The notes beneath the pieces were generated by a model. The model saw only the letters and a list, made by a program, of their open reading frames with translations. It was not told the DNA's origin and made no database searches. From assembly GCF_014648175.1 (NCBI RefSeq), contig NZ_BMQP01000039.1, forward strand, positions 16,321 to 80,320: a stretch of DNA of 64,000 nt. The letters run 5' to 3'. Shown in pieces: positions 41,894 through 50,047 of this stretch; the first letter of the stretch is position 1; each line of letters begins with the position of its first letter. The translations under genes were made by a program, and so were the position numbers. Origin of the DNA: Planobispora rosea. Lineage in GTDB: Bacteria > Actinomycetota > Actinomycetes > Streptosporangiales > Streptosporangiaceae.

Positions 41894-42841
41894 TCAGTCC
41901 AGAGTGAAGTAGTCGGAGCCCGCGTACCGGCCGGTGGACAGCTTCTGGCGCTGCATCAGCAGGTCGTTGAGCAGGGTGGACGCACCCAGGCGGAACCAGT
42001 CGGGATCCAGCCAGCCCTCGCCGGCGGTCTCGTTGACCAGGACGAGCATCTTGATCGCGTCCTTGGTGGTCCGGATGCCGCCGGCGGGCTTCACGCCGAC
42101 CTTGCGGCCGGTCATCGCGAGGAAGTCGCGGACCGCCTCCAGCATGATCATCGTCACGGAGGGGGTCGCGGCGGGCTGGACCTTGCCCGTGGAGGTCTTG
42201 ATGAAGTCGCCCCCGGCCATCATGGCCAGCCAGGACGCGCGCCGTACGTTGTCGTAGGTCGCCAGCTCGCCGGTCTCCAGGATCACCTTCAGGTGCGCCG
42301 GGCCGCAGGCCTCCTTGATCGCGGCGATCTCCTCGAAGACCTTCACGTAGTCACCCGCGAGGAAGGCGCCCCGGTCGATCACCATGTCGATCTCGTCGGC
42401 CCCGGCGGCCACCGCGAGCGCGGTGTCGGCGACCTTGACCTCCAGGGACGAGCGTCCGCTCGGGAACGCGGTCGCGACGCTGGCGACCTTGACCCCGGAG
42501 CTCCCGAGCGCCTCCACCGCCTGGGCCACCAGGTCGGGGTAGACGCAGACCGCGGCCACCTTCGGCACGGACGGGTCGCTCGGATCGGGGTGGACGGCCT
42601 TGGCGCACATCGCGCGGACCTTGCCGGGCGTGTCCGCACCCTCAAGAGTCGTCAGGTCCACCATGCGGATGGCCAGGTCGATGGCGCCGGCCTTGGCGGT
42701 GGTCTTGATCGATCGGGTGCCGAGCATCGCGGCCCGCTGGTCGGCGCCCACCCGGTCGACACCGGGCAGGCCGTGCAGGAAGGCTCGCAGCGTGGCGTTG
42801 GACGAGGCCACGTCGGCGAGCGAAGTAGTCACAGTTGACAC
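41894..42841 (-). CDS. deoC: Deoxyribose-phosphate aldolase
   Basis: Splits 2-deoxyribose 5-phosphate into glyceraldehyde 3-phosphate and acetaldehyde in nucleoside salvage. The 315-residue protein has VCVYPDLV, AGADEIDMVIDRGAFLAG, the second active-site region LKVILETGEL, the Schiff-base Lys in DFIKTSTGK, and GVKPAGGI. The GTG at 42841 is chosen because GGAG precedes it and the sequence before it has no homology. It heads an operon with two ALDH-like genes. It belongs to the longer DeoC type (about 310 residues) common in actinobacteria. Confidence 0.94.
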   Translation of the reverse strand: MSTVTTSLADVASSNATLRAFLHGLPGVDRVGADQRAAMLGTRSIKTTAKAGAIDLAIRMVDLTTLEGADTPGKVRAMCAKAVHPDPSDPSVPKVAAVCVYPDLVAQAVEALGSSGVKVASVATAFPSGRSSLEVKVADTALAVAAGADEIDMVIDRGAFLAGDYVKVFEEIAAIKEACGPAHLKVILETGELATYDNVRRASWLAMMAGGDFIKTSTGKVQPAATPSVTMIMLEAVRDFLAMTGRKVGVKPAGGIRTTKDAIKMLVLVNETAGEGWLDPDWFRLGASTLLNDLLMQRQKLSTGRYAGSDYFTLD

Positions 42842-43195
42842 CACTCCAGCATGCCGACTGGTGTGTTTAGTTCCAAACTGGACGTGGCCGAGTCGTCTCA
42901 CAGCTTTTCGTCAACATTCGCCGAGTCCCCGGCGCGGAACGGTCTGCCGTACGGGAAATCCCGGCGCGGACAGCCCGCGGACAGCCCTCCGCACAGGCGA
43001 TCCCCGCGCGGACAGCCCTCCGCACGCACCCTCCTAAGGCGGTGCCCGGCCCTAAGGCGGCGGGGCGGGAGCCTCCTAGGCATCCCCGGGCGACATCGCC
43101 GCCGGAGATAAGGCATCCGTCCGATGTGGCGGTGGGGGCCTTAGACCGAACCTTGAGTGTGTAAGGAAATCGCAGCACTCAAGGAGAGATCCGAG
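42842..43195. other. Intergenic region with repeated TAAGGCAT-like motifs
   Basis: No gene is visible in these 354 bases. They hold several copies of a short motif, TAAGGC or TAGGCATCC, at about 43035, 43053, 43076 and 43109, with the reverse CCTTAG at 43139. The motif recurs downstream as TAGGACATC (43420 and 43481) and TAAGGCAT (43523), just before the LAL regulator gene. Cytoplasmic promoter elements for deoC and the small gene must also be here. Confidence 0.5.
43152..43183 (+). promoter_or_regulatory. Inverted repeat overlapping the small gene's ribosome binding site
   Basis: CTTGAGTG (43152-43159) and CACTCAAG (43176-43183) are perfectly complementary over 8 bases around 16 unpaired bases. 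The right arm runs into the AAGGAG ribosome binding site (43181-43186), so the element may act as RNA (translation control) or as a DNA operator. Confidence 0.5.
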
Positions 43196-43363
43196 ATGAT
43201 CCCGGAACTTCACTTCCAGACCATGACCGACCGCGCCGCCGAGCTCCGCGCCGAGGCCGCCGAGTACCGCCGCGCCCGCGAGGCCGTAGCCGCCAGGAAG
43301 GCGCGCTCCGGTGGGGAGCGCCGCCGGGGCCTGGGCCTCTTCCGCAAGATCAGCGCCGCATGA
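43196..43363 (+). CDS. Small helical protein, hypothetical
   Basis: A 55-residue protein, MIPELHFQTMTDRAAELRAE followed by a basic Arg/Ala helix and a GLGLFRKISAA tail. It has no known domain, but the pattern M-x-PEL...RAAELRAEA recurs in front of LAL-type regulators in actinomycetes, as I recall. It starts at ATG 43196 with AAGGAGAG 9 bases before it. An in-frame upstream start lacks a binding site. The LAL gene follows 170 bases later. Confidence 0.6.
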   Translation: MIPELHFQTMTDRAAELRAEAAEYRRAREAVAARKARSGGERRRGLGLFRKISAA

Positions 43364-43419
43364 CCACCTCACGAGAGCCCGGCCGCCGCCTCCCACCCGG
43401 CCGGGCCTCACGACCTCCG

Positions 43420-43530
43420 TAGGACATCCTCCAGCTCTGCCTGGCACGTCCCGCACCTCCCTGAAGCCCTCCGTTCTCCTTAGGACATCTCAAATGCCGA
43501 ATAAGGAGAGGAGAGCACGACATAAGGCAT
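43420..43530. promoter_or_regulatory. Repeated TAGGACATC / TAAGGCAT motifs before the LAL gene
   Basis: Three motif copies, at 43420-43429, 43480-43489 and 43522-43530, are spaced about 60 and 42 bases apart and end 4 bases before the LAL start at 43534. With the copies at 43035-43118 they form a family (consensus about TWAGGMCATC), a candidate binding site for the LuxR-type regulator or another factor. Confidence 0.45.
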
Positions 43531-43533
43531 GCC

Positions 43534-46425
43534 ATGCTGGACGACATGATGGGTCGGGCGGTGAGCCCCGTCTTCGTGGGGCGGGAAGCGGAGCTCGCGG
43601 GCCTGGCCGAGGCCTTCGAGCAGGCGCGTGAGAAGGCCGCGACGGCCGTGCTTCTCGGGGGCGAAGCAGGGGTCGGCAAAACGCGGCTGGTCACGTGCTT
43701 CGCCGAACGCGCCGAGCGCGACGGCGCGCGCGTGCTGGTCGGCGGCTGCGTGGAGCTCTCCACCGAGGGCCTGGCCTACGCGCCGTTCACCGCGGTGATC
43801 CGCCAGCTCGTCCGCGAGCAGGGCGCCGAGGAGGTCGCGGCGCTCCTGCCCGACGGCGGGGCCCGCGACCTGGCCCGGCTGCTGCCCGAGTTCGGCGAGG
43901 CCGGCGACGCCGTGGAGAGCGAGACCGCCCGCGCCCGGCTCTTCGAGCAGATCCTCAATCTTCTGGAGCGCCTGGCCGAGTGCCGCCCCCTCCTGCTGGT
44001 CATCGAGGACATCCACTGGGCCGACCGCTCCAGCCGCGACCTGATCGCCTTCCTCAGCCGCAACCTGCGCGCCGCGCCGGTCCTGATGCTCCTCACCTAC
44101 CGCTCCGACGACCTGCACCGCCAGCATCCGCTCCGGCCCGTCCTCGCCGAACTGGGCCGGGTGGACGGGGTCCTGCGGCTGGAACTCCCCCGGCTCACCC
44201 GGGACGAGGTGGCCGCCCAGATGGCCGGCATCCTCGGCACCACCCCGGAGTACCCCAAGGTCCGCGAGGTCTACCAGCGCAGCGAGGGCATCCCGCTGTT
44301 CGTCGAGGCCCTGCTGGAGTCCGGCGGCGGCTGCTCGCTGCCCGAATCCCTGCACGACCTGATCATCGGCTCGGTCGAGCGCCTGCCCGAGGAGACCCAG
44401 CGCGTGCTGCGCGTCGCCGCCGCCGGCGGCATCCGGGTCAGTCACGCGCTGCTGTCCGCCGTCACCGGCCTGTCCGACGTGGAACTGGAGGACGCGCTCC
44501 GGCCCGCCGTCGCGGCCAACGTGATCCAGGTCGCCGACGGCCGCGCCTACGTCTTCCGGCACTCGCTGATCCGCGAGGCCGTACACGAGGAGCTCCTGCC
44601 GGGCGAGCACGTGCGGACGCACGCCCGCTTCGCCGAGGAGATCGAGAAGAACCGCAGGCTGGTCCCGCCCGGCCGGGCCGCGATCGAGATCGCGCACCAC
44701 TGGTACTCCGCCCGCGACGACCTGTGGGCCCTCGTCTCCGCCTGGGACGCCGCGGGCAAGGCCGCCAACGCCTTCGCCTACAACGAGCAGATGCAGCTGC
44801 TGGAACGGGTGCTCTCGCTCTGGAACAAGGTGCCCGACGCCACCGAGCGGATCGGCGCGGACCAGACCACGGTCCTGGAACACGCCTCGGAGGCGGCCCA
44901 GGCCTGCGGTGAGCTCGACCGGGGCATCAAGTTCGTCAAGGCCGCACTGTCCGAGCTGGACGAGGAGGCCGAGCCCGAGCGGGTGGCGGAGCTGGTCGTA
45001 CGGCTCTCGCAGCTCAAGATCTCCAAGCGGAAGCCGGGGGCGCTCGACGACCTCCGCTACGCCGAGCGGCTGGTGCCCCAGCCGAGCCTCGCCCGTACCC
45101 GGACGCTCGCCCGGCTCGGTTCCTACCTGATGTTCCAGGGCGAGGTGGCCGAGGGAACGGCGCTCACCGAGGAGGCGCTGGCCATCGCCCGCGCCCACGG
45201 TGAGGAGTGCCTGGAGGCGGACCTGCTGCTCAACCTCGCCGTGGGCCACTCCATCGCCGGGGACATGGAGCGGACCATCACGATCAACGAGACCGCCATG
45301 GCGATCGGCGAGCGCCTCCGCTCCGGCCGGATCCTCCTGCGTGCCCTGGCCAACACCGTGGACGCGCTGAACAACGTGGGCCGCTCGGCCGAGGCCGTGG
45401 AGCTGGCGCTCAAGGGGGAGCAGCTGGCCAAGAAGTACGGCCTCTACCGCGTCCAGGGCACCTTCATCTCCAACAACCGCGCCGAGGCGCTGGAGTCACT
45501 GGGCCGCTTCGACGAGGCCGCCGAGGCCGCCGAGTACACCCTCACCATGGACCCCACCCTGCGGACCCGGCACCACCTGCGTCGCGTCCGGGCCGATGTG
45601 GCGCTCGCCCGCGGCGAAGCGGAGGTGATCAGGTCCGTGCTGGCGGAGGTGGACGCCTTCACCGTCGAGGAGGAGTTCACCCAGGAGCTGACGGCCAACA
45701 CCCGCCTCAAGATGGGTCTCCACCTGCTGGAGGGCGAGCCGCTCGCCGCCCTGGAGGCGGCCGAGCGGGTCCAGGTCGACACGCAGATCCTCAGCAAGCC
45801 GCTGCTCGGCTGGCGGCTGCTCGGGCTCATCGCCGACGTGTGCGACGCCGCCGGGGTCGTCGCCCCCGAGCGGGCGGCGGCGCTGCGGGCCCGCGCCGAG
45901 AAGGTCGGGACCACGATGGCGGCCGACAATCCGGTCTCCGAGGCCTACCGGCTCGATCTCCTGCGCGACCACGACGCCGCGGCCGCCGCCTGGGAGCGGC
46001 TGGAGCGGCCGTTCCTGCAGGCCGCGTCACTGCTGCGCGCGGCCCGGACCGCCGCGACGGCGGGTGACCGGGAGGGCGCCGCCGTACGGCTCCGCGCGGC
46101 CCGCCCGATCGCGGTCGCGCTGTCGGCCCGGCCGCTGGTCGCCGAGATCGAGGCCCTGGCCCGCAGGATCGGCGTCGCGCTCCCGGCGGAGGCCGGGCGG
46201 GAGCCGTCCGGCCGGGAGCCCGGGGGCGTCCCGCTGCTCACCCCGCGCGAGCAGGAGGTGCTCCGGCTCGTCGCCCAGGGGCGCTCGAACCGGGACATCG
46301 CCTCCGAGCTGTTCATCTCCGCCAAGACGGTGAGCGTGCACGTCTCGAACATCCTGGGCAAGCTCGGCGTCTCCACACGCGGCGAGGCCGCCGCGGCGGC
46401 CCACCGTCTCTCTCTGATCGGCTGA
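43534..46425 (+). CDS. LAL-type LuxR family regulator with ATPase domain
   Basis: A 963-residue MalT-like activator. The N-terminal AAA ATPase has FVGREAEL, Walker A GGEAGVGKTRLV near residue 47-55 and Walker B LLLVIEDIHWADRSS near 150-164. A long TPR-rich segment follows, and the C-terminal LuxR HTH reads LTPREQEVLRLVAQGRSNRD and ELFISAKTVSVHVSNILGKL. Such regulators sense a small molecule or protein partner and drive secondary-metabolite or catabolic genes. The ATG at 43534 has AAGG 6 bases upstream; two further in-frame ATGs follow at once. Target motifs may be the repeats before it. Confidence 0.93.
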   Translation: MLDDMMGRAVSPVFVGREAELAGLAEAFEQAREKAATAVLLGGEAGVGKTRLVTCFAERAERDGARVLVGGCVELSTEGLAYAPFTAVIRQLVREQGAEEVAALLPDGGARDLARLLPEFGEAGDAVESETARARLFEQILNLLERLAECRPLLLVIEDIHWADRSSRDLIAFLSRNLRAAPVLMLLTYRSDDLHRQHPLRPVLAELGRVDGVLRLELPRLTRDEVAAQMAGILGTTPEYPKVREVYQRSEGIPLFVEALLESGGGCSLPESLHDLIIGSVERLPEETQRVLRVAAAGGIRVSHALLSAVTGLSDVELEDALRPAVAANVIQVADGRAYVFRHSLIREAVHEELLPGEHVRTHARFAEEIEKNRRLVPPGRAAIEIAHHWYSARDDLWALVSAWDAAGKAANAFAYNEQMQLLERVLSLWNKVPDATERIGADQTTVLEHASEAAQACGELDRGIKFVKAALSELDEEAEPERVAELVVRLSQLKISKRKPGALDDLRYAERLVPQPSLARTRTLARLGSYLMFQGEVAEGTALTEEALAIARAHGEECLEADLLLNLAVGHSIAGDMERTITINETAMAIGERLRSGRILLRALANTVDALNNVGRSAEAVELALKGEQLAKKYGLYRVQGTFISNNRAEALESLGRFDEAAEAAEYTLTMDPTLRTRHHLRRVRADVALARGEAEVIRSVLAEVDAFTVEEEFTQELTANTRLKMGLHLLEGEPLAALEAAERVQVDTQILSKPLLGWRLLGLIADVCDAAGVVAPERAAALRARAEKVGTTMAADNPVSEAYRLDLLRDHDAAAAAWERLERPFLQAASLLRAARTAATAGDREGAAVRLRAARPIAVALSARPLVAEIEALARRIGVALPAEAGREPSGREPGGVPLLTPREQEVLRLVAQGRSNRDIASELFISAKTVSVHVSNILGKLGVSTRGEAAAAAHRLSLIG

Positions 46426-46520
46426 GCGGCCCCGCCGCGGGCCGTCACCGGGCCGCCGGGGCGAGCAGGGGGACCTGGGCGAGCAGGGTGACCTGGGCGA
46501 CCTGGGCGACCTGGGTGTGA

Positions 46521-47003
46521 TCAGGGGATCTCGCCCCGCCGGATCTCCTCAAGGGTGGTCCGCATCGCGTCGGCGGCCCGGGTGAACCAGTCGGCCAGCA
46601 CGCCGACCTCCTGCGCCGAGTAGCCGGCGGACAGCTCGGCGAGCCGCCGGTAGAAGGGGGCGTACACCGCCACGACCCGGGCGACGGCTCCCTCGTCGGG
46701 AACGATCCGCACCCGCCTGCGGTCCGCCGGATCGGCCTGCCGTCGCGCGTACCCGGCCCGTTCCAGGCGGTTGAGGACCCCGGTGACGGCCCCGGTGGTG
46801 AGGTTCGCCCGCTCGGCGAGCTCTCCCGCGGTGAGGTGCTTCTCCCCGGCCTCCAGGATGTGGGCGAAGCAGGTGAGGTCGGTGACGTTCAGCCCGAGCC
46901 GCTGAGCGATGTCGTGCTGCCCGACGAGGCTCAGCGAGATGAGGCGGTCCATGGCGGCCACCGCCTGTTCGGCCGAGGCCGCGGGACGGGAGTTGCCCTC
47001 CAC
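46521..47003 (-). CDS. MarR family transcriptional regulator
   Basis: A 160-residue MarR-type protein. The winged helix reads LNVTDLTCFAHILEAG, LTAGELAERANLTTGAVTGVLN and the wing RRQADPADRRRVRIV. The start is GTG 47003, with AAGGAG 7 bases before it; the ATG six codons upstream has no binding site. It is divergent from a small membrane-protein gene (47097), and the 93-base gap holds a palindromic site. It likely represses itself and that neighbour. The ligand is unknown. Confidence 0.92.
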   Translation of the reverse strand: MEGNSRPAASAEQAVAAMDRLISLSLVGQHDIAQRLGLNVTDLTCFAHILEAGEKHLTAGELAERANLTTGAVTGVLNRLERAGYARRQADPADRRRVRIVPDEGAVARVVAVYAPFYRRLAELSAGYSAQEVGVLADWFTRAADAMRTTLEEIRRGEIP

Positions 47004-47018
47004 GGCTAATCTCCTTAG

Positions 47019-47029
47019 CATCTAAGATG
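47019..47029. promoter_or_regulatory. MarR-like operator
   Basis: CATCTAAGATG, a perfect 11-bp inverted repeat, lies 16 bases upstream of the marR start and within AT-rich DNA that carries a TTAGAT -10-like box for marR. CTTAG and TTTAG half-sites flank it, so a longer site with about 22 bp is possible. Confidence 0.55.
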
Positions 47030-47096
47030 TTTAGTAAGTGAGATAAATTTTTGCCCACTCTGACGGACCGTACACGGCCAGCCGAGGAGAGAGAAC

Positions 47097-47465
47097 ATGA
47101 GCGCCATCCACGGCGACTACGACATGGGCCACACCGTCGCCGGGTGGAGCGGCGTCGGAATCGCCCTCACCGGGTTCGCCGGGGCCGGGGCCGCCCTGTG
47201 CGCGGCCTGGGTTCCCGGCATCTGGATCGGCCTGGGCGTCACGGCGCTCGGCGGGCTGGTCTCCTGGGCGCTGCACCTGGCGGGCTGGGGCAAGCCCAGC
47301 GGGGTCCGGCCACGCGACGAGCGGGACTGGAGGATGAAGGACCCCATGACGGGCCACGCCGACTGCCTCGGCTGCCGCCTTGCGGGCAGGCGGGTGAGGA
47401 CGGCGGCGCACGGCCCGGCCGTCCCCGGTCCGGCGGCACACCACCTCTCTCCGGCCGCCTCGTGA
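47097..47465 (+). CDS. HGxxPAAW-variant small membrane protein
   Basis: A 122-residue protein with two membrane helices (GVGIALTGFAGAGAALCAAW and IGLGVTALGGLVSWALHLAGW). The N-terminal HGDYDMGHTVAGW resembles the HGxxPAAW motif of small actinobacterial membrane proteins, which are often found beside trp genes, but the PAAW part is altered and no trp gene is here. The C-terminal part has a CLGC pair in ADCLGCRLAGRR that could bind metal. ATG 47097 follows GAGGAGAG. Function unknown; it may be regulated by the divergent MarR. Confidence 0.65.
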   Translation: MSAIHGDYDMGHTVAGWSGVGIALTGFAGAGAALCAAWVPGIWIGLGVTALGGLVSWALHLAGWGKPSGVRPRDERDWRMKDPMTGHADCLGCRLAGRRVRTAAHGPAVPGPAAHHLSPAAS

Positions 47466-47513
47466 TCCGGGGAGTCCCGCCTCTCGTGGTGAGGCGGGAC
47501 TCCCCGGATCACG
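47461..47513. terminator. 23-bp perfect inverted repeat, bidirectional terminator
   Basis: Bases 47461-47483 are exactly complementary to 47491-47513, with a 7-base loop. The first arm contains the stop codon of the gene at 47097, and the following gene on the other strand ends at 47526, so this hairpin serves two converging transcripts. It lacks a U-run, as actinomycete terminators often do. Confidence 0.9.
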
Positions 47514-47525
47514 AAGGCACACGTA

Positions 47526-48101
47526 TCACATTCCGGAGAACACGGGCTCCAGCAGCAGGATCACGCCGAAGACGGCGAACGCGGCGGCGGCGCCGTACCG
47601 GATGACCTTCTCGGGCAGGTTCTTGCCCAGCATGCGGCCGACCGCGATGGCCAGGGCGTCCGCGGCCACCATGCCGACCGTCGAACCGACCCACGTGCCG
47701 AACCAGCCGTGCTGGGTGGCCAGGGTGATGGTGGCGAGCATGGTCTTGTCACCGAGCTCGGCGAGGAAGAAGGCGACGGTCACCGCGATGATCGCCGAGC
47801 GTGTGGTACGGCGGGCCTTCTGCGCCTCCTCCTCGGTCAGCTCGTCCCCGCGCAGCGTCCAGAGCGCGAAGCCGAGGAACGCCAGACCCGCGACGATCGA
47901 GATGGCGGTGGTGGACAGGAAGTCCCCCACCAGGCCACCGAGACCGACGCTGACGAGGTGGACCACCGCGGTGGCCAGAGTGATGCCGGCCAGAACGGGC
48001 CACGGCTTGAACCGGGTGGCGAAGGTCATCGCCATGAGCTGGCTCTTGTCACCGAGCTCGGCAACGAAGATCACAGCAAGACTGATCCAGAACGCTTCCA
48101 A
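47526..48101 (-). CDS. TMEM165/GDT1-family manganese exporter
   Basis: A 191-residue integral membrane protein with the two family motifs ELGDKSQLMAM (about residues 15-25) and ELGDKTMLATI (about 115-125), one in each half of an inverted six-helix repeat. The family (UPF0016, MneA/GDT1 type) moves Mn2+ or Ca2+ against H+. The yybP-ykoY Mn2+ riboswitch found directly before it strongly supports manganese export, switched on by excess Mn2+. Start ATG 48101, monocistronic. Confident. Confidence 0.93.
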   Translation of the reverse strand: MEAFWISLAVIFVAELGDKSQLMAMTFATRFKPWPVLAGITLATAVVHLVSVGLGGLVGDFLSTTAISIVAGLAFLGFALWTLRGDELTEEEAQKARRTTRSAIIAVTVAFFLAELGDKTMLATITLATQHGWFGTWVGSTVGMVAADALAIAVGRMLGKNLPEKVIRYGAAAAFAVFGVILLLEPVFSGM

Positions 48102-48184
48102 CGGGGTCGCCCTTCAACGCGCATGCGACCGGGCCGGAAGAAGGCACCCGGGGAGTTTCGGGCACGGCTTCGGCCCGGCGGCAT

Positions 48185-48330
48185 TTTCGGTATGCCTGCC
48201 AGGCCGAAGGTCTCGTCCGCCCGCGCCGGGAAGACCGCCGAGATCCGCGTCTTCACCGGGGCAGGGCCCGCGCGACCGGGCGCCGGGGCGCCAGTATGTC
48301 GATCACGCGATTGGGACTACTCCCCTTCGG
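48185..48330 (-). ncRNA. yybP-ykoY manganese riboswitch
   Basis: Read on the minus strand, the conserved elements occur in order: GGGGAGTAGTCC (plus-strand 48314-48325), GTGATCGACATACT about 35 bases later (plus about 48290-48303), then GACGAGACCTTCGGCC with TGGCAGGCATACC (plus 48190-48217). These match the paired L1/L3 metal-binding loops of the yybP-ykoY class. It ends about 85 bases before the exporter start, leaving room for an expression platform. The aptamer limits are approximate. Confidence 0.88.
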
Positions 48331-48483
48331 GTGTTTCCACCCGACCTTAACACCCGGACCGGTGTGCACATTCCCGGCAGACACTTCATCTCCCCCGCGC
48401 TCGACGGCACGGCGCCGCCCGGCCGGGTGAGGGATGCGGTCAGGCGTGATGCGGCCGGAGGCGATGCGGCCGGGGATGACGGG
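48331..48483. other. Intergenic region between murB end and the riboswitch
   Basis: This stretch carries the promoter of the manganese exporter transcript (the upstream edge of the riboswitch is at about 48330) and the 3' end region of murB. Tandem GGAGGCGATGCGGCCGG-like repeats occur at about 48444-48476. No gene is seen. Confidence 0.4.
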
Positions 48484-49524
48484 TCACAGGCGGGTGCCGA
48501 CCATCACGGGTTCGTTGACGAGCGTCACGCCGAACTTCTCGCGTACTCCGTCGCGGACCTCGCGAGCCAGGTCGAGGAGGTCCTCGGTGGTCGCCCTGAG
48601 CTCAGGATTGGTCATGGCGAGGGTGTGCTTGGTGGAGATCCGGGCCGGGCCGCGCCGGTACCCCTTGGGGAACCCGGCGTTCTCGATCAGCCAGGCGGCG
48701 GGGACCTTCACGCCGTCCCCGCCGGGCATCTCCCACCGGGGGAAACCGGGGGCGCGCAACTCCAGCTCGGCCGCCTGCTCGGCGGTGAGGATGGGGTTGG
48801 TGAAGAACGAGCCCGCGCTGCGGGTGTCCGGGTCGCCGGCGTCCAGGACCATGCCCTTGCCCGCGCGCAGCTCCAGGACCGCCCGCCGGGCCTCGGCGAG
48901 CGGTACCCGGGCGCCGAGTTCGACGCCGAGCCGTACGGCCAGCTCCTGGTAGGCGATCGGACCCGACAGCCCGTCCGCGGGCAGGGCGTAGGTGACCGCG
49001 AGCACGACATGCCGCCCGGGGTCCTCCTTGAAGGAACTGTGCCGGTAGGCGAACCCGCACTCGGCGGCGTCCAGGTCCCGCACCTGCCCGGTCACCCTGT
49101 CGTAGACCCGCACCCCCGTGATCGTCTGGGACACGTCCTGCCCGTAGGCCCCGACGTTCTGGATCGGCGTCGAACCGACCAGCCCGGGAATCCCGGACAG
49201 GCACTCGATCCCGGACCGCCCCCGGGTCACGGCCCACTCGACCAGCGCGTCCCAGTCCTCTCCGGCCTGTACGGTGACCCGGTCCCCCTCGGCCTCGATG
49301 CCCCGCGAGGCGATCCGCACGACCAGCCCGGCGAACCCGTCGTCCGCGACGACCAGGTTGCTCCCGCCGCCGAGCACGAGCACCGGCTCCCTCGCGCGAT
49401 CGGCCCCGGCGACCAGCTCGACGATCTCCTCGGCCGACCCCGCCGCCACGAAGGTCCGCGCGGGCCCGCCCAGTCCCAACGTCGTGTACGGCGCGAGCCG
49501 CACTCCTGCCACCCGTTCAGCCAT
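48484..49524 (-). CDS. murB: UDP-N-acetylenolpyruvoylglucosamine reductase
   Basis: Reduces enolpyruvyl-UDP-GlcNAc to UDP-MurNAc in peptidoglycan synthesis. The 346-residue flavoprotein shows LVLGGGSNLVVAD, SGIECLSGIPGLVGSTPIQN, GAYGQ, the substrate-binding FAYRHSSFK, SAGSFFTNP with the catalytic Ser, and PAAWLIENAGF with the C-terminal Glu region. ATG 49524. It is in the conserved cluster with hadA/hadB and rpmG, all on the minus strand. Confidence 0.96.
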   Translation of the reverse strand: MAERVAGVRLAPYTTLGLGGPARTFVAAGSAEEIVELVAGADRAREPVLVLGGGSNLVVADDGFAGLVVRIASRGIEAEGDRVTVQAGEDWDALVEWAVTRGRSGIECLSGIPGLVGSTPIQNVGAYGQDVSQTITGVRVYDRVTGQVRDLDAAECGFAYRHSSFKEDPGRHVVLAVTYALPADGLSGPIAYQELAVRLGVELGARVPLAEARRAVLELRAGKGMVLDAGDPDTRSAGSFFTNPILTAEQAAELELRAPGFPRWEMPGGDGVKVPAAWLIENAGFPKGYRRGPARISTKHTLAMTNPELRATTEDLLDLAREVRDGVREKFGVTLVNEPVMVGTRL

Positions 49525-49611
49525 GCCACATTCCCTCGGGGGTCGATCCGCGAATCCGCCGACAACCCTATGCGGCGCGGGACACCCCCGGCACCGGCCC
49601 CCGCCGGTGGG

Positions 49612-49986
49612 TCACCGCGTCGTCCCGCCGTCCGCGTCCCGCGTCCCCGCGGGATCCTCGTCCTGCCCGCGGGGCATGGCCTCGTCGATCCGCGACGTCG
49701 CCGTGGCCCCGTCCCAGAACCGCTGCGAGGCGGCCACCCGCTGAGGATTGCCCTCCAGCTCGTTGTCGCCGCCACGGCCGACCAGCTCCGAGCCCTCGGG
49801 CTGCTGCTCCGGCGCGGCCTCCTCGTCGGCGAGCTCCTTGGCGTCGGGTTGTTCGATCCGCGCCGCGGAACCACCCGGCCGCGCGGCCTTCTCGGTCTCC
49901 GCGGCCTCTTCCGTCGGCCGCTCTGTGACCTGCCCCCCGGTCCGCTCGTCGGCCCGTCCGCTCACGTAACGTGGTGTTTCGCTCAT
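49612..49986 (-). CDS. Disordered acidic hypothetical protein
   Basis: A 124-residue hydrophilic protein, rich in Glu, Ala, Asp, Arg and Gly, with no predicted helix or membrane segment. It starts MSETPRYVSGRADERTGG. It lies between the hadB and murB genes on their strand, at a position where many actinomycetes have a short disordered ORF. It has no recognised function. ATG 49986 lacks a strong binding site, but codon use looks coding. Confidence 0.6.
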   Translation of the reverse strand: MSETPRYVSGRADERTGGQVTERPTEEAAETEKAARPGGSAARIEQPDAKELADEEAAPEQQPEGSELVGRGGDNELEGNPQRVAASQRFWDGATATSRIDEAMPRGQDEDPAGTRDADGGTTR

Positions 49987-50047
49987 TTCCTGACGCTACC
50001 CACGGGCCGGGGGAAGATTCTCCGCCCCGGCCCCGCGGGTGTGGAGG

